A DNA stretch of 64,000 nt. Origin: Megaleporinus macrocephalus. Taxonomy: Eukaryota; Chordata; Actinopteri; Characiformes; Anostomidae. Positions 22,201 to 34,289 of the stretch are shown here, in pieces. Every line of letters begins with the position of its first letter. Position 1 is the first letter of the stretch. The translations under genes and the position numbers were made by a program. The notes under the pieces were generated by a model. That model saw nothing but the letters and a program-made list of their open reading frames with translations, did no database searches and was not told where the DNA came from. Location of the stretch: assembly GCA_021613375.1 (NCBI GenBank), contig CM038721.1, forward strand, positions 6,123,486 through 6,187,485. Direction: 5' to 3'.

Positions 22201-23324
22201 GCCTCCATTCCTCATGTCTCCGTGAGGAATATCTGGAATATCTATGCCAGGACTGGCATATACTGACACTAAATAAAGCTGACAAACACAAGCTGGAATA
22301 TATGTTACTATGGTTTTATATTAAGGCCTCTAACAGACATAGTTCATCCTGATGTTATTCAAAGGTACGTGGTCCATTTCCATTGGTCCAATCATTGTGA
22401 CACGTTCATACAATGTAAAAGTCAGCACGATAGATATTACTATTATTATTATTATTATTATTGCTCATTTGAAGCTGGTCATAGTTTTCAATCCACAACC
22501 AGAGTCTGCAAACCAGCCTCCCTCTCGCTATGCTATCCATTCATTAACCAAATGAGAAGACAGCTTTATAGCTTATCCCCAGTTCACATTCATCTAAATC
22601 AGCCGCTTATCCAGTCCCATGCTCGGCGCTCACTACAACACGGCAGGTAGACAGTCACGTAACATCCTCACTGACATGAGCCACGTACGGAGCGGAGCGG
22701 CTGTTCTATACGGAGCTGATAGATGAGGTGTGGGACGAGGGCTGGGAATGTTTTGGCAGATGCACAAAGCTCCAGTAATGAAAGAAAGCTACTGGAGCTG
22801 AAGGCCGCTTGCTGTTGGGGAAGGGAGGGAGGGAGCGGGGGGGTGGCGATATCTCAGCTATGCTATGGCACCTGCTCTTTCAGCCATGCCTGGACATGCT
22901 CGCTTCACATTGCACTGATCTGCGGTCAGTTTTTCTTATCCAGTGTGAATTTACTCCTAGAGCTGATCTCATTCATGGGCTTCGAGTCAAATCAAGTGTT
23001 TAATACATGAAGCGAGGGCTTTTAAAGAGTTTGTCTTCCTTGTGTTTTAACTTCTAATGAAACAGATACAAGTCTATGAGTCTATAACACGCAGGCTCCT
23101 ATGCATGCCACCATCTAAGTCTTCTATCCAACAAAGCTGAGCCACCAATGCAGTCCATCTGTAAACATTATTAACTGCTAGAGTCATTTAGATGAGCTAA
23201 TGCTAGAGCTAATGGTTTTACCTTAGATGACAGGCAGTCATCATCTCCCACATCTGACCTGCTCATGTAACACTGAGAACAGAGGACTGTCTTCAACGCT
23301 CTTGGTTGGGCTAGCCACACTTCA
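22201..23324. other. Stretch without a supported gene
   Basis: Holds a repeat family D piece (22360-22430), an (ATT)n tract (22438-22461) and a G-rich word near 22816-22846. Small open frames are not supported. Confidence 0.35.
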
Positions 23325-23790
23325 CCTCTGTAGCAGCAGTAACACCACACACGCACAGCCGACTCTACACTAACCTCTGTAACAGCTACACACACACACA
23401 GCCGACTCTACACTAACCTCTGTAGCAGCAGTAACACTATAAACACACAGCCGACTCTACACTAACCTCTGTAGCAGCAGTAACACTACACACACACAGC
23501 CGACTCTACACTAACCTCTGTAGCAGCAGTAACAATACACACACACAGCCGACTCTACACTAACCTCTGTAGCAGTAACACTACACACACACAGCCGACT
23601 CTACACTAACCTCTGTAGTAGCAGTAACACTACACACACACAGCCGACTCTACACTAACCTCTGTAGTAGCAGTAACACTACACACACACAGCCGACTCT
23701 CCAATAACCTCTGTAGCAGTAACACTACACACACACACAGCCGACTCTCCAATAACCTCTGTAGCAGCAGTAACACTATATACACACACA
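23325..23790 (+). repeat. 49-bp minisatellite
   Basis: About nine units of CCTCTGTAGCAGCAGTAACA followed by CTACACACACACAGCCGACT and CTACACTAA, some lacking one AGC. Open frames within are repeat translations. Confidence 0.9.
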
Positions 23791-23934
23791 GATACATACA
23801 CATCCACTGTTTTTCCTCCTTAGAGCGACTCCGTAGCTCCAGTTGAATCATGGGATAGCACAGTGTGCTGCGATCGCATACTTCAAAAGTACACACTCTT
23901 AATAATAAATGCCTAATAAATGTCTTATATAGGC

Positions 23935-25261
23935 TATATGGACAAAAGTATTGAAACATATACAGATTACAGGGGGCGCTAACATCCTATTCAGATATAT
24001 TCCCCTTTTGTGGCTTTAACAGCTTCCACTCTTCAGCTTAAGCTTTCTACAATATTTTAGACTGTGTTTCTGGGCATGTTTGCCCAAGAGCATTCGTGAG
24101 GTCAGACACTGATGTTGGTTGAGAGGGTCTGGCTTACACTCTCACAATTGTTGTAGTTCATCCCAAAGGTGTTGGATGTGGTTGAGGTCAGGACTCACTC
24201 AACAAGCCCTTATGCCCTTGGACAATCAGTCATGCTGGTACATAGAAAGTTCTTCCCCAAACTGTTCCCACAAAACTGGGAGCATAGAATTGTTGAGATT
24301 ACCCTTCACTGGAACTGAGGGTCCTCGACCCACTCCTGAAAAACAAACCCCTAGCATTCATCATTCCTCCTCCACCAAACCTTACAGTCGACGCAGTGCA
24401 GTCAGGCAGGTAACGTTCTCCTCGTGTTCTCCCAACCCAGACTTGACCACCTGACTGCCAGATAGAGAAGCGTAATTGGTCACTCCACAGAACATGTGTT
24501 TTGTGCACTGGGACACAGTCAGTCATGCTGGTACATAGATAGTTCTTCCTCAAACTGTTCCCACAAAACTGGGAGCATAGAATTGTTAAAAATGTCTAAA
24601 ACATCGATATTACCCTTCACTGGAACTGAGGGTCCTCGATCCCCTCCTGAAAAACAACACCATAGCATTCATCATCCTTCCTCCACCAAACCTTACAGTC
24701 GACGCAGTGCAGTCAGGCAGGTAACGTTCTCCTCGTGTTCTCCCAACCCAGACTCGACCACCTGACTGTCAGATAGAGAAGTGTGATTGATCACTCCACA
24801 GAGCACGTGTCCACTGCTCCAGGGGTGGCGTTTTACTCTATCCAACGCTCGGCATTGTGTTCGGTGATGTAAGGCTTGCATGCAGCTGCTTGATCATGGA
24901 AACCCAGCCCTGAAGCTCCACAGTGTTTGTGCTGATGTTAAAGCCAGAGGAGGTTTGAAATTCGACCGTTATTGATCAGCAGACTGTTGCAGCCTTTTAC
25001 ACACTATGCATCTTAGCACTTGGAGACCCCGCTCTATAACTTTAGGTGGTCTGACACTTTTTGTGATCTCACCTCCTGCTTAGTAACAAACTGACTTGTA
25101 ACAGTGGCGTCCTATTACAGCACCATGGTGGAATTCAGTGAGCTCTTTAGAATTACACTTTTTATTTTTTCACTGTTTATAAAGACAGACTGCATGGCGA
25201 ACTGCTTGATTATATACACCTGCAGCAACACCTCAATTATCCCAATACTTTTGTCCATGTA
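23935..25261 (-). mobile_element. Tc1-like transposon with decayed transposase
   Basis: Inverted ends: TATATGGACAAAAGTATTG at 23935 and its near-complement CAATACTTTTGTCCATGTA ending at 25261. The transposase reads on the minus strand. Visible pieces include VLWSDQLRFSIWQSGGQVWV, GERYLPDC and FGGGG, matching the middle of Tc1 transposases; the SDE-type catalytic region reads SDQ here. Stops and shifts are frequent, and an internal 293-base tandem duplication (24227-24519 and 24520-24812) repeats this region. Inactive. Confidence 0.85.
24227..24812. repeat. 293-base tandem duplication inside the Tc1-like element
   Basis: CAGTCATGCTGGTACATAGA begins at 24227 and again at 24520, and both copies run through AACTGTTCCCACAAAACTGG and TGCAGTCAGGCAGGTAACGT to CACTCCACAGA. 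Copy 1 lacks about 20 bases that copy 2 keeps. Confidence 0.85.
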
Positions 25262-25479
25262 TTTTACCATATTTCTGTCCTCTCCATGTAAACTGGGTGG
25301 TCCAAACCTTGGGTAAGACTTCTATAATCATTGCCCTGACCAATTAAAAGGCTGAAGTCTCTGGCCCCGCCCACATAAACCAGTTTTAGAGTCAGAGAAA
25401 CTCAGCAAGCTAAAGCCAACCAGCATAACCAACGTCCCTTCATGTCTTTATCCATACAACATACATTGGCTCTTCATTG

Positions 25480-25830
25480 ATCTCTCATTCACATGTTGCT
25501 TCATCCATCCATCTGTTTACCCATCTATCCATCCATCTGCATGTCTGCTCATCCACTCCTTTGCGCGTTGCTTGGCCAGACCATGTTTTCCATTCATCCA
25601 TCTGCAAGTCCATTCCTTTGCATGTTGCTTTGTCCATCTGTTTGTTTGTCCACCTGTCCATCCATTTGCATGTCCATTTATCCATTGCTTCTCATCCTTT
25701 CATGCATTTATTTATTGGTGCGTCCATTGTTGTACAGGTCTGTCCGTCCATTCCTTCGTGCACTGCTTCATCCATCCATTTTTCCGTTCGTTCGTCCATC
25801 CATCTGTACTTCTGTCCGTCCAATCCTCCA
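25480..25830 (+). repeat. Degenerate TCCAT/TCCGT-rich repeat
   Basis: Irregular units built from CATCCATC, TTTGCATGTCCAT and TGTCCGTCC. The long open frames through it (up to 164 codons) are low-complexity His/Pro/Ser/Cys translations, not a gene. A related patch lies at 27015-27110. Confidence 0.7.
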
Positions 25831-26398
25831 TGCCTTGACTGTCCATTTGTTGGGACCTCTTTGGTTCAATTGGAATCACATGAAAGCTGGATAATGATGT
25901 TAGTTCTGTATGAAGGGTGGAGCAGAGCTAGAAGTGTTTTGGCAGAGAGCTGTCAATCAAGCTGCTCATGAGCCACGCCTACATAGGTATCCGATTAGAA
26001 CAGATCAGCACTGTTGATAATGATGAAGCCATGTTGTATCATATTTATATCTTATATTTTTCATTCAAGCTATACTAGATGTTTAATATGGCCGTTCTCT
26101 GAGGCTTTAACTTGTATGTAAAAGTAAAGCTTCGCAGAACGATATAACTACTTATGTTATTATGCTGTCAAATCTATATAATAACACACATAGACCGTAT
26201 AGTCGAACAGCAATTTCTCTGGACTTCTAAAGGTTAAACTACCCTCATGGAAAAAACAATATTGGAGGGGCTGTTAAGGTTCCCTAATTGATAAATGTCT
26301 TCGGCACCTGTGAATCTGGCCTGCAGCACAAGAGTAAAAGGACACAGACAAGAGAGGAAAGAACATGAGTGGGTGGATTCCATATTCAATCCAGTCGC

Positions 26399-26400
<2 letters not shown>
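25831..26400. other. Stretch without a supported gene
   Basis: AT-rich in the middle. No structure seen. Confidence 0.3.
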
Positions 26401-26451
<51 letters not shown>

Positions 26452-26475
26452 GGGAGACAGAGAGAGAGAGAGAAC
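26401..26475 (+). repeat. (GA)n microsatellite
   Basis: A nearly pure (GA)n tract broken by CGGGAGACA near 26451-26459. Confidence 0.95.
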
Positions 26476-26779
26476 ATAATATGAAGCACCATAACAAAAC
26501 AAGTCTAATCAAATCAGCCTGCATTAGATAAACGCTTAAAACTAAACTCTTAGTGCTAAGTACTCAGTTTAAGTTATTTCATATAAAGTTTGAATATAAA
26601 GAAAGCATTACAGAATTATAAACTGTTAAGAATTAAAGTCCTTATCGAGGGTTCTTTGCACAATGTCACAGAAGAACCACCTTTGGTTCCCTAAAGTATC
26701 TTTTAGTGGATGATTTTAAATGAGAAGAAAAACATGCTCATTTGTTTCTGCATGACAGCAGGCTGATGTTAACCGGTGA

Positions 26780-28290
26780 CTCATGACATCATGGTTGAAA
26801 CCACAGGAGATGGAAATGCTTTGCAGCAAGCGACTTTAAATCGGACTTTAAACATCAGTGAAAAAACTCAACTCCACAGGTCGGTAGAGCACAGTGTGTT
26901 CCTTCCAATGAGCCTATCCTATCCGATCTTGGTGCACCTTAGGTGGCCCTGCTCAGATGTTCACCTCTGCTCGAGATCCAGAGAAATTTAGAGAGTTGTA
27001 ACTCAATGAATTGTCCTTGGCATGTTGCTTGTCCGTCAGTTTGTTCGTCGGTCTGTCCATCTGCTTGCCTGTTTGTCCGTTCCTTCATTGCTTTGTTTGT
27101 CCGTTTGCTTGCATGAACAACATTGCTTTAAATATTTGATCTAATGGCTTCACAGGTCATTAGAGGATGATGTGCCCTTTCCAACGAGCCCTGGATTGCA
27201 TTCCTAGCCTTCAGGGAAGCAGAGATACAGACACGCGCCAATGTGCATCTGACTTAGGTGCACTGTAGGCTGCCTTGTTGAGACGTTAACCCAGAGAGCT
27301 GTAACTCAATAAATGTGACAAACTTCACATTTTCAGGTTAGTAGGGCATGATGTCTCCTCTCAAACCACACATGACATTCAAACAAATCCAAACTCATTG
27401 CTAGCCTTCAGAGAACCTCAATGGTTAACTGGTTGTATACCAGCTGAAGGATTTTCCTTGAACTGTACATCTAACATAGGAACCATTTAAGAACCGGACA
27501 CTGACTTAGGTGCACCATAGGCGGCCTTGCTGAGACGCTTACCCAGAGTGGAGTTTTGGAAGAGCTGGAGAACTGTTACTCAGTGAATGTGTCAAGCTTC
27601 ACATTTTCAAGTTAGTAGGGCATCATGCCTCCTATCAATACCACACATGATGTTAGAACAAAGCCAATCTCCACAGGTCACTGGAGCATGATGCGTCCTT
27701 CTCAACAAGCCCTGTATTGCATTCCTAGCCTTCAGGGAAGCGGAGATATAGACAATCGCAAATGTGCATCTGTAGGCGGCCTTGTTGAGACATTAACCCA
27801 AAGAGTTTCCGGAGAGCCGGAGAGCTGTAACTCTGGGGCATGATGTCTCCTCTCAAACCACACATGACATTAGAACACTCATTAGAAACTCATTGCTAGC
27901 CTTCAGAGAACCTTAATGGTTAACTGGTTTTATACCAGCTGAAGGATTTCCCTTGAACTGTACATCTAACCTAGGAACCATTTAAGAACAAAGCCAAACT
28001 CCACAGGTCACTAGAGCAAGATGTGTCCTTCTCAACAAGCCCTGTATTGCATTCCTAGCCTTCATGGAAGCAGAGATACAGACACTCGCAAATATGCTTC
28101 TGACTTGGGCGCACTGTAGGCAGCCTTGCTGAGACAATAACCCAGAGGTGAGTGGATTGGAGCTGTAACTCAAACCACACATGACATTAGAACAAAGCCA
28201 AACTCTAGCCTTCAGAGACCCTTAATGGTTAACTGGTTGTATACCAGCTGAAGGATTTCCCTTGAACTGTACATCTAACCTGGAAGGGAT
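26780..28290 (+). repeat. Complex tandem array with units of 0.28-0.52 kb
   Basis: Four diverged starts (about 26876, 27152, 27671 and 28002) share CACAGGTCA, AACAAGCCCTGTATTGCATT, TAGCCTTCAGGGAAGC and GGCCTTGTTGAGAC. A subrepeat with ACTGGTTGTATACCAGCTGA and CCTTGAACTGTACATCTAAC appears three times. Units differ by internal insertions and deletions. Noncoding. Confidence 0.8.
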
Positions 28291-28379
28291 TTAGGAACCT
28301 TGATGTGTAAATTAAAACTGTTTATGTCTGATATGCTCATCTCCACCTTTCTGGAGGGGCTCTTCACGCTGGCAAATCT

Positions 28380-28980
28380 GTTCGGTCATTTCAAAGCATT
28401 TCTGTTGGTCCGTTGATCATGAAGTGTCTGCGCTACGTGGGCAGTTGGCATATTCGAATGCTGCGAAAGCGAAAAGTAGTTAGAAGAAGTTTTAATGAGT
28501 TTTCCACGCGGCCAGAAAAAAAAACATGGTATCTGTGATTTATATGAATGATCCAAATCCAGATGTTTGTGTAGAGACGTACTTGATGCGTTCCGAAATG
28601 TGCTGTTGCGTCTGGAGCTATTTTTAGGGTGCTATCAGGCCGCGGAGGCAGAAAAGCAGCCAAAGCGTGGCTCTCCGAAGGCCTTGATATGGAGCCATTT
28701 TCCACCCTAGGCCGTCACTGATTACTTATTAAAGCTGTCTGTATCAGACGGCGAACTGTAAATGCGGTTCAGCGTGTGGAGAAGAGTCTATGCGCCGCGA
28801 TTTTTTATTATTTTATTTTTTTTATAAAAGAAAGCTAAGTCCGTTCTGTTTCTCATTTGAGTCTGCCACACTCTCCTGGGTACACTGTGTCCAAAAATAC
28901 AGGCAGCAGGAAATTCTCCGTGGGTGATATCATATTCTGTGAAAGGCCAGAAAAGCGCTGAAAAAGCCCCCTCTAATTGC
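28380..28980. promoter_or_regulatory. Candidate conserved noncoding element
   Basis: Repeat-poor block with CpG words (CTGCGCTACGTGG, GTTTTCCACGCGGCC) and CTCTAATTGCAC at the right end. No supported exon. Called from composition. Confidence 0.25.
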
Positions 28981-28997
28981 ACATTTGACGAGCTCTC

Positions 28998-29046
28998 TCT
29001 TTCTCTCTCTCCCTCCCTCTCTCTCTCTCTCTCTCTCCCTCTCTCC
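28998..29046 (+). repeat. (CT)n microsatellite
   Basis: TC-rich tract with CCCTCC breaks, just upstream of the long polypurine region. Confidence 0.9.
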
Positions 29047-29124
29047 AAATCACACCAGAGCAGCATATCACTCAGCCCACACATCATCTGCATGAAGCGT
29101 TTTATTGGAGTCGGGGAGTGTTGA

Positions 29125-30297
29125 GATATGATAATTGGAGGAGGTGGGGAGGAGGAGGGGGGTGCCGGAGAGGTGAAGAGAGGAGAAGGGGAAGGATGAA
29201 AAGAAGAGGAGAATGGAGGAGATGAGATGAAATGAGAGAAAGAGGAGAAGAGAAGCAAAGAGAAATGAATGGACGAACAGATAAGAGGTTAGAGGAAGAT
29301 AGGAGCGAAAAGAACTGAAGAGTGGAGGAGAAGAGACGAGACGAGACAAGATCAGGCAAAGAGGAGGAGACGGAAGGGAGGATGAAAAGAAAAAAGAGCA
29401 GGAGAGAGAAGCAGAAAAAAGGTAATAGAGAAAAGTCAAGGCAAGAAGAGAAAAGAAGGGAAGAGTTAAGAAGAGAAGGTTTAAGGTGAGAGGAGAATAT
29501 GAATAGAGGACTAGAGAAGAGAAGAGAAGAGAAGAGAAGAGAAGAGAAGAGAAGAGAAGAGAAGAGAAGAGAAGACCTAAGGCGAAAAGAAAATATGAAA
29601 TGGAGGACTCTAGGTGAAGAGAAGAAAAGATACAAGGCAAAAGCAGAGATAAGGCAAGAAGAGAAGAGAAGAGAAGAGAAGATATAAGGCAAGAATAGAA
29701 CAGAGAAGATAAGAGAAGATAACATAAGAGAAGATCTAAGGTGTGAAGAGCAGAGATAAGGCACGAAGAGAAGAGAAGAGAAAAGAAGAGAAGAGAAGAG
29801 AAGAGAAGATCTAAGGTGAGAAGAGCAGATAAAAGGCAAGAATAGAACAGAGAGGAGAAGAGAAGATTTAAGGTGAGAAGAGAAGATCTAAGGTGACAGG
29901 GGCAGAGATAAGGCAAGTAGAGAAGAGAAGACCTAAGGTGAGAAGAGCAGAGAAGAGAAGATCTAAGGTGAGAAGAGAAGATCTAAGGTGAGAAGAGCAG
30001 AGATAAGGCAAGAAGAGAAGAGAAGAGAAGAGAAGAGAAGAGAAGAGAAGAAAATATCTAAGAAGAGAAGAGAAGAGAAGAGAAGAGAAGAGAAGAAAAG
30101 AGAAGATCTAAGGTGAGAAGAGCAGATATAAGGCAAGAATAGAACAGAGAGGAGAAGAGAAGATTTAAGGTGAGAAGAGAAGATCTAAGGTGTGAAGAGC
30201 AGAGATAAGGCAAGAAGAGAAGAGAAGAGAAGAGAAGAGAAGAGAAGAGAAGAGAAGAGAAGAGAAGATCTAAGGTGAGAAGAGCATATATAAGGCA
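29125..30297 (+). repeat. 1.2-kb polypurine tract, (GAGAA)n with higher-order units
   Basis: Almost pure A/G on the plus strand. Runs of AGAGAAGAGAAGAGA alternate with a longer unit containing GATCTAAGGTGAGAAGAGC and AGATAAGGCAAGAA. The 245- and 282-codon minus frames are Ser/Leu/Phe repeats with no protein features. Ends in (TATC)n at about 30298-30317. Confidence 0.95.
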
Positions 30298-30319
30298 TCT
30301 ATCTATCTATCTATCTAAG

Positions 30320-30829
30320 CGCTTGAAAATTAATATCTATGTAGGCCTCAAAATCAGAGCCTATATAAATCAGTTATCAGCAGTTAAGGAAGCTGACTAA
30401 TTCACCCAGACCCATACAACATCTGCTTGTGTAATGCTGTATGACTTGTATGATTGGCAGTTCCATAAAACTTGTTTCACAGAATTGAGATGCCTGCAAC
30501 TGTTGCAGGTGAGTTTCAAACCAGTGGAATGACACTCTATACTTTGTATTTGTATTTGTACCCTGAAAGGTACAGTGTAGCAGCACACTTTCCAAAAGTT
30601 TATATCATTGAAAATAATTCCAACTTCAGAACTTTCTTTCCAGGGCTGTGTTTGGAGAACAGGAAAAGGTCGGTTGAAAGCCACACACTGAGAAAGTTTG
30701 AGAAGTGTTTGCAGGGAAAAACGATGGAAAAGACAAAAAAACGAAACAGTAAAGAAAACAAAAGCATGAGTACAGGGCTCAGGAGAAAACTCCAGAAGAG
30801 GTTTTTTGTTTTTCTCAGAGTTGTACTGA
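30320..30829. other. Stretch without a supported gene
   Basis: Two overlapping minus frames of 130 and 188 codons run into the neighbouring CpG-rich patch, but neither resembles a known protein. No repeats seen. Confidence 0.3.
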
Positions 30830-31065
30830 ACGTCCACGGCCTGCGGCCTCCGTGCCCCCGGAACAGCAGGAACACACACGCTCCGTGGGCCCGGATCTGC
30901 TGGAAATTCTCCCAGAATTCTCCAAACTTCTTCACCAAGCTCAAACTTCTTCTCCTCAGGCACTCACCAACACTCACCTCTCGCGCTTTCAACTCCCGCT
31001 GACCCCTCCGACACGGCGCAGCGTGTTTATTTCTGCGCGGCTGCTCGGTACGCCGGGCTGTGATT
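30830..31065 (-). promoter_or_regulatory. CpG-rich patch, possible minus-strand promoter or first exon
   Basis: CpG density is much higher than the surroundings (GCGCTTTC, CGACACGGCGCAGCGTG, CTGCGCGGCTGC). On the minus strand GCGAGAG followed by GTGAGTGTTGG (around 30975-30985) is a good splice donor, which would suit a noncoding first exon. No TATA box or initiation codon context is clear. Confidence 0.25.
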
Positions 31066-31346
31066 AAGGCTGGATGTTTTGTTTTTTCTCCTGCCTGCTT
31101 TTCGGGGAACTATTCTGTCTATATTTACATCAGTCACTCTCCCTCAAGCTGCATGGCAGCCCCACTTATGTAAAGACAGAGGGAAAAAAATCGAAGAACA
31201 CAAGTAGCTGCAGGACTGGAGAGTAGAGTGCGGCGCTGCGAGTACCGATCACTCATCGCTTTGGCTTCTTGCCAATAGCACAGACAGTTCTCAGTCTAAA
31301 GGTGGTCTATTCTACACAACTAATAAACCTAACATTCATACTGTAT

Positions 31347-31532
<186 letters not shown>

Positions 31533-31892
31533 AGGTTATTTGCTCTGTAGAATGGACCACCTTCAGAGTGAGAACTGTCTGAGCTATTGGAAACAAGCCA
31601 AACTAATGAGTAGTACTAGCAGTGCTTCACTCTACTCTCCATATACAAATATAAAATATATAATATGACATGTATAAGTGCACACACAGGTACCTATATG
31701 TAAAAAAACAATCCAGCCTACAAAATGTTTGTTACTATATGTAGTAACATTGTTACATATGTGTTATATGGATGCTAGTACTAATGCATAATCATAACAG
31801 TACCATATACACATTACTTAGGGATATGTAATAAGATTGACACATATATAAGAAAATCAGTATGGACTATAATGTTAGTATACTGTCTACAT

Positions 31893-32508
31893 CGGTGGGG
31901 AACCGTCATGGCCCTCTACGCCTTCTCAGAGGGCCTAAAATATTTATAACACACAAATTTTATTTTATCTACTTACAGTTTGACCATCCACATCTAAACA
32001 ATTATAAAAATCTAGACAAATAAATTATTCAAACGTGTCTATTCAATCTGTGTTGGAGCGTGAGGGGTTAAGTGGAAGCCTGTGAGTCTGTGTCTCCCTC
32101 TATAAGGACTGTGATGTCTCTGCAGAATGTTGGTGATTGGTGGTCCCGCTGTTCATGTACAGAGGGGGCCAGGCAGTTCTAATTCAGCGCCATAACAATT
32201 TCAAATGACAGTAAAACTGATCAATCATATCTTCCCTCTAAGTGGGCGGGGCTTAACTGTGTGATCATTTCCGCCCGCTGTGGCGACGCTAGCTGGAGAA
32301 CAGTTAGCCAGTGCTAGGCTACCACTGCTAGCTAGTTTGCTGAGTCACGATGGAAGCCCAGGTCCCGCCCCCAAACTGTTAAAACCACCCCCTCTGAAAA
32401 CTCGAGTGCAAATATTTCTCTCGAAAGGAATATTATCAACTCGCAAGAGCAAAAAAGCGTTAAAGAAGGGGGAGAGGGCCGAGGCTTAAGGGTCATGGTT
32501 TGCTACTG
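31893..32508. mobile_element. hAT-type non-autonomous transposon with 8-bp target duplication
   Basis: GTCTACAT occurs at 31885-31892 and 32509-32516, exactly flanking 616 bases. Ends are short and inverted: CGGTGGGGAACC at the left, CAGTAGCAAACC as the complement of the right. An 8-bp target duplication is diagnostic of hAT in established transposon biology. No transposase frame remains. Confidence 0.85.
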
Positions 32509-32791
32509 GTCTACATATATATGTTAATTACATATGTGTTATGTGAATGTAAGTACCTATATGTAGTAATCAAATAAAATACAATTAGAAAGCTCTTTAT
32601 CTGGTCAGTAAGTGCGTCTTTGCTTAAAAAAAAGTTAATCCACATACTATTAATGCAATAAGTATTTGTTGTATATATGTAAAGTGTTTTGTTTAATTGT
32701 TTAATTAATTTTTAAATGTCTATTCAATAAATTAGTTTATAATTAAATATATAGTGTACTAAATATACTATACTAAAACGTTTAGCTGATA

Positions 32792-32901
<110 letters not shown>

Positions 32902-33728
32902 TATTCTACTGATTTCATTACCAAACCTCGTATTTTTTTAGGGGTTTTTTTTTTTTCATTTTTAAATAATTTGACATAATTTATTTTATATTATGTGTCA
33001 ATTTTATTAAGAATGTACCAGAAAAAAATGCACAAAATAACTTGAAATAACATGTCTGGTTTCATTGACGTTCCCTCAACCTTTTTTATTTTTGGAGAAT
33101 GGACCAATAGAAAGGCTCCCTTGGAATAAAACCTTTGTACATTCACTTACATTAACAGCAAAGAATGCTTGTGTTCTCTCCTATAAGGTTATTATGTTAT
33201 GATATATGTTTTTCTTTGAACAGCGAGGATAAATAGATCAAGGTACAAATAAGAAGGTACAGGAGAGCTGGTATTAACAATGTATGTGAAAAAACTGAAA
33301 ACATACTGTAAAAACTAAATATAGTGATACGAGTGTTTGCCATTAAAATACTATATAATAATACATTTACTGAACATTCAACCTTCAGTGAAAAAATAAA
33401 CTTTTTGGAACTGTTTGGTTCTGGGTTTCACCTTCAGGATCATCAGTAGATCTGGTTTAAGGTGAGATTAGATGGAAATCAGCAATTCCTACTGTGCTGT
33501 GTTGGAAACTGTTGGGACCCACAGCAAAGAAATAGTTTTATTTTTTCAGTTTTAAAACTATAACGGAACACAGGGCTTCTTTAATATTGCTCTAGAAAGT
33601 CTGGAGTATTGTTACGTCCCTGTAGGCCTGATTTTTTTTTTACTCTTATCTTGATAATGTATAAAAACAAACACATAGCAAGACATTCATCCCCTTTTTG
33701 TCAACCATGCATGCCAGAAAGTGCTTAC
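32902..33728. other. Stretch without a supported gene
   Basis: Contains a repeat family D piece at 33085-33180 (GAATGGACCAATAGAAAGGC and TTACATTAACAGCAAAGAAT). Otherwise AT-rich single-copy sequence. Confidence 0.4.
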
Positions 33729-33800
33729 TTTCAGCTACACATCTGTCGAGTACACAGACCAGCTCTCCTGGCATGATCTCCGCTCTGAGGTCATGAATGT
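33729..33800 (-). CDS. Weak candidate exon, unrecognised
   Basis: On the minus strand 72 bases lie between an acceptor-like TGTTCTTTAG and a donor-like GAAA then GTAAGC. Only one frame is open, phase 1 at both ends, reading IHDLRAEIMPGELVCVLDRC then VAE. The acceptor is poor and the strand is opposite to the stronger pair at 9.8 and 16.6 kb. I do not recognise the peptide. Confidence 0.15.
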
Positions 33801-34289
33801 CTAAAGAACATGGCACTGTGAGCTGGTGAATGGAGCTGCAGCCCGCAGGCACATCTCAGCGCTTCATGCTGGGAGGAACACCATGGGTCACTCAGGGCTA
33901 TTGTCAGGCAAATGGGGCTGTTATTTCCAAAGGAAAGGATTGCTGTGTTTTAATGGGAAAAGACAGGGGGAGGTGCGGATGGGTCGTGGGAGAAGAAAGA
34001 GTAAAAGTTAAGCAGAGTCAAGAAAGGAGAGAACCTAGATCAAAATATAGACACTATTTAGGCTGCTGCTATCATGAGGTTGAGCTATGAGATGAGTTGT
34101 GCGATGACGTGTAGTCAAAACCACCTTCGTCAAGTTTCGTCAAGAAGCTAAATGAAAATAAGACGTAATCAAGACTGATGCCCAGTCGGGTGTTGTTGAG
34201 GCCAAAACTCCTTTCAATCCTTCTGAAGTTCTTTGTATGTATTAAAGTGTTTGGTTTAGTATTTAGTACAATTTTTCTTTATTATTAAT

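Noticed and set aside
25477..25971. 164-codon frame rich in His, Pro and Ser
   Set aside because: Comes from degenerate TCCATCC repeats; three frames are open in parallel.
29068..29916. 282- and 245-codon minus-strand frames
   Set aside because: Ser/Leu/Phe translation of the polypyrimidine strand; no protein complexity.
30490..30505. Micro-exon between TTGTTTCACAG and GTGAGTTTC
   Set aside because: Only 26 bases, no supporting frame and poor upstream pyrimidine content.
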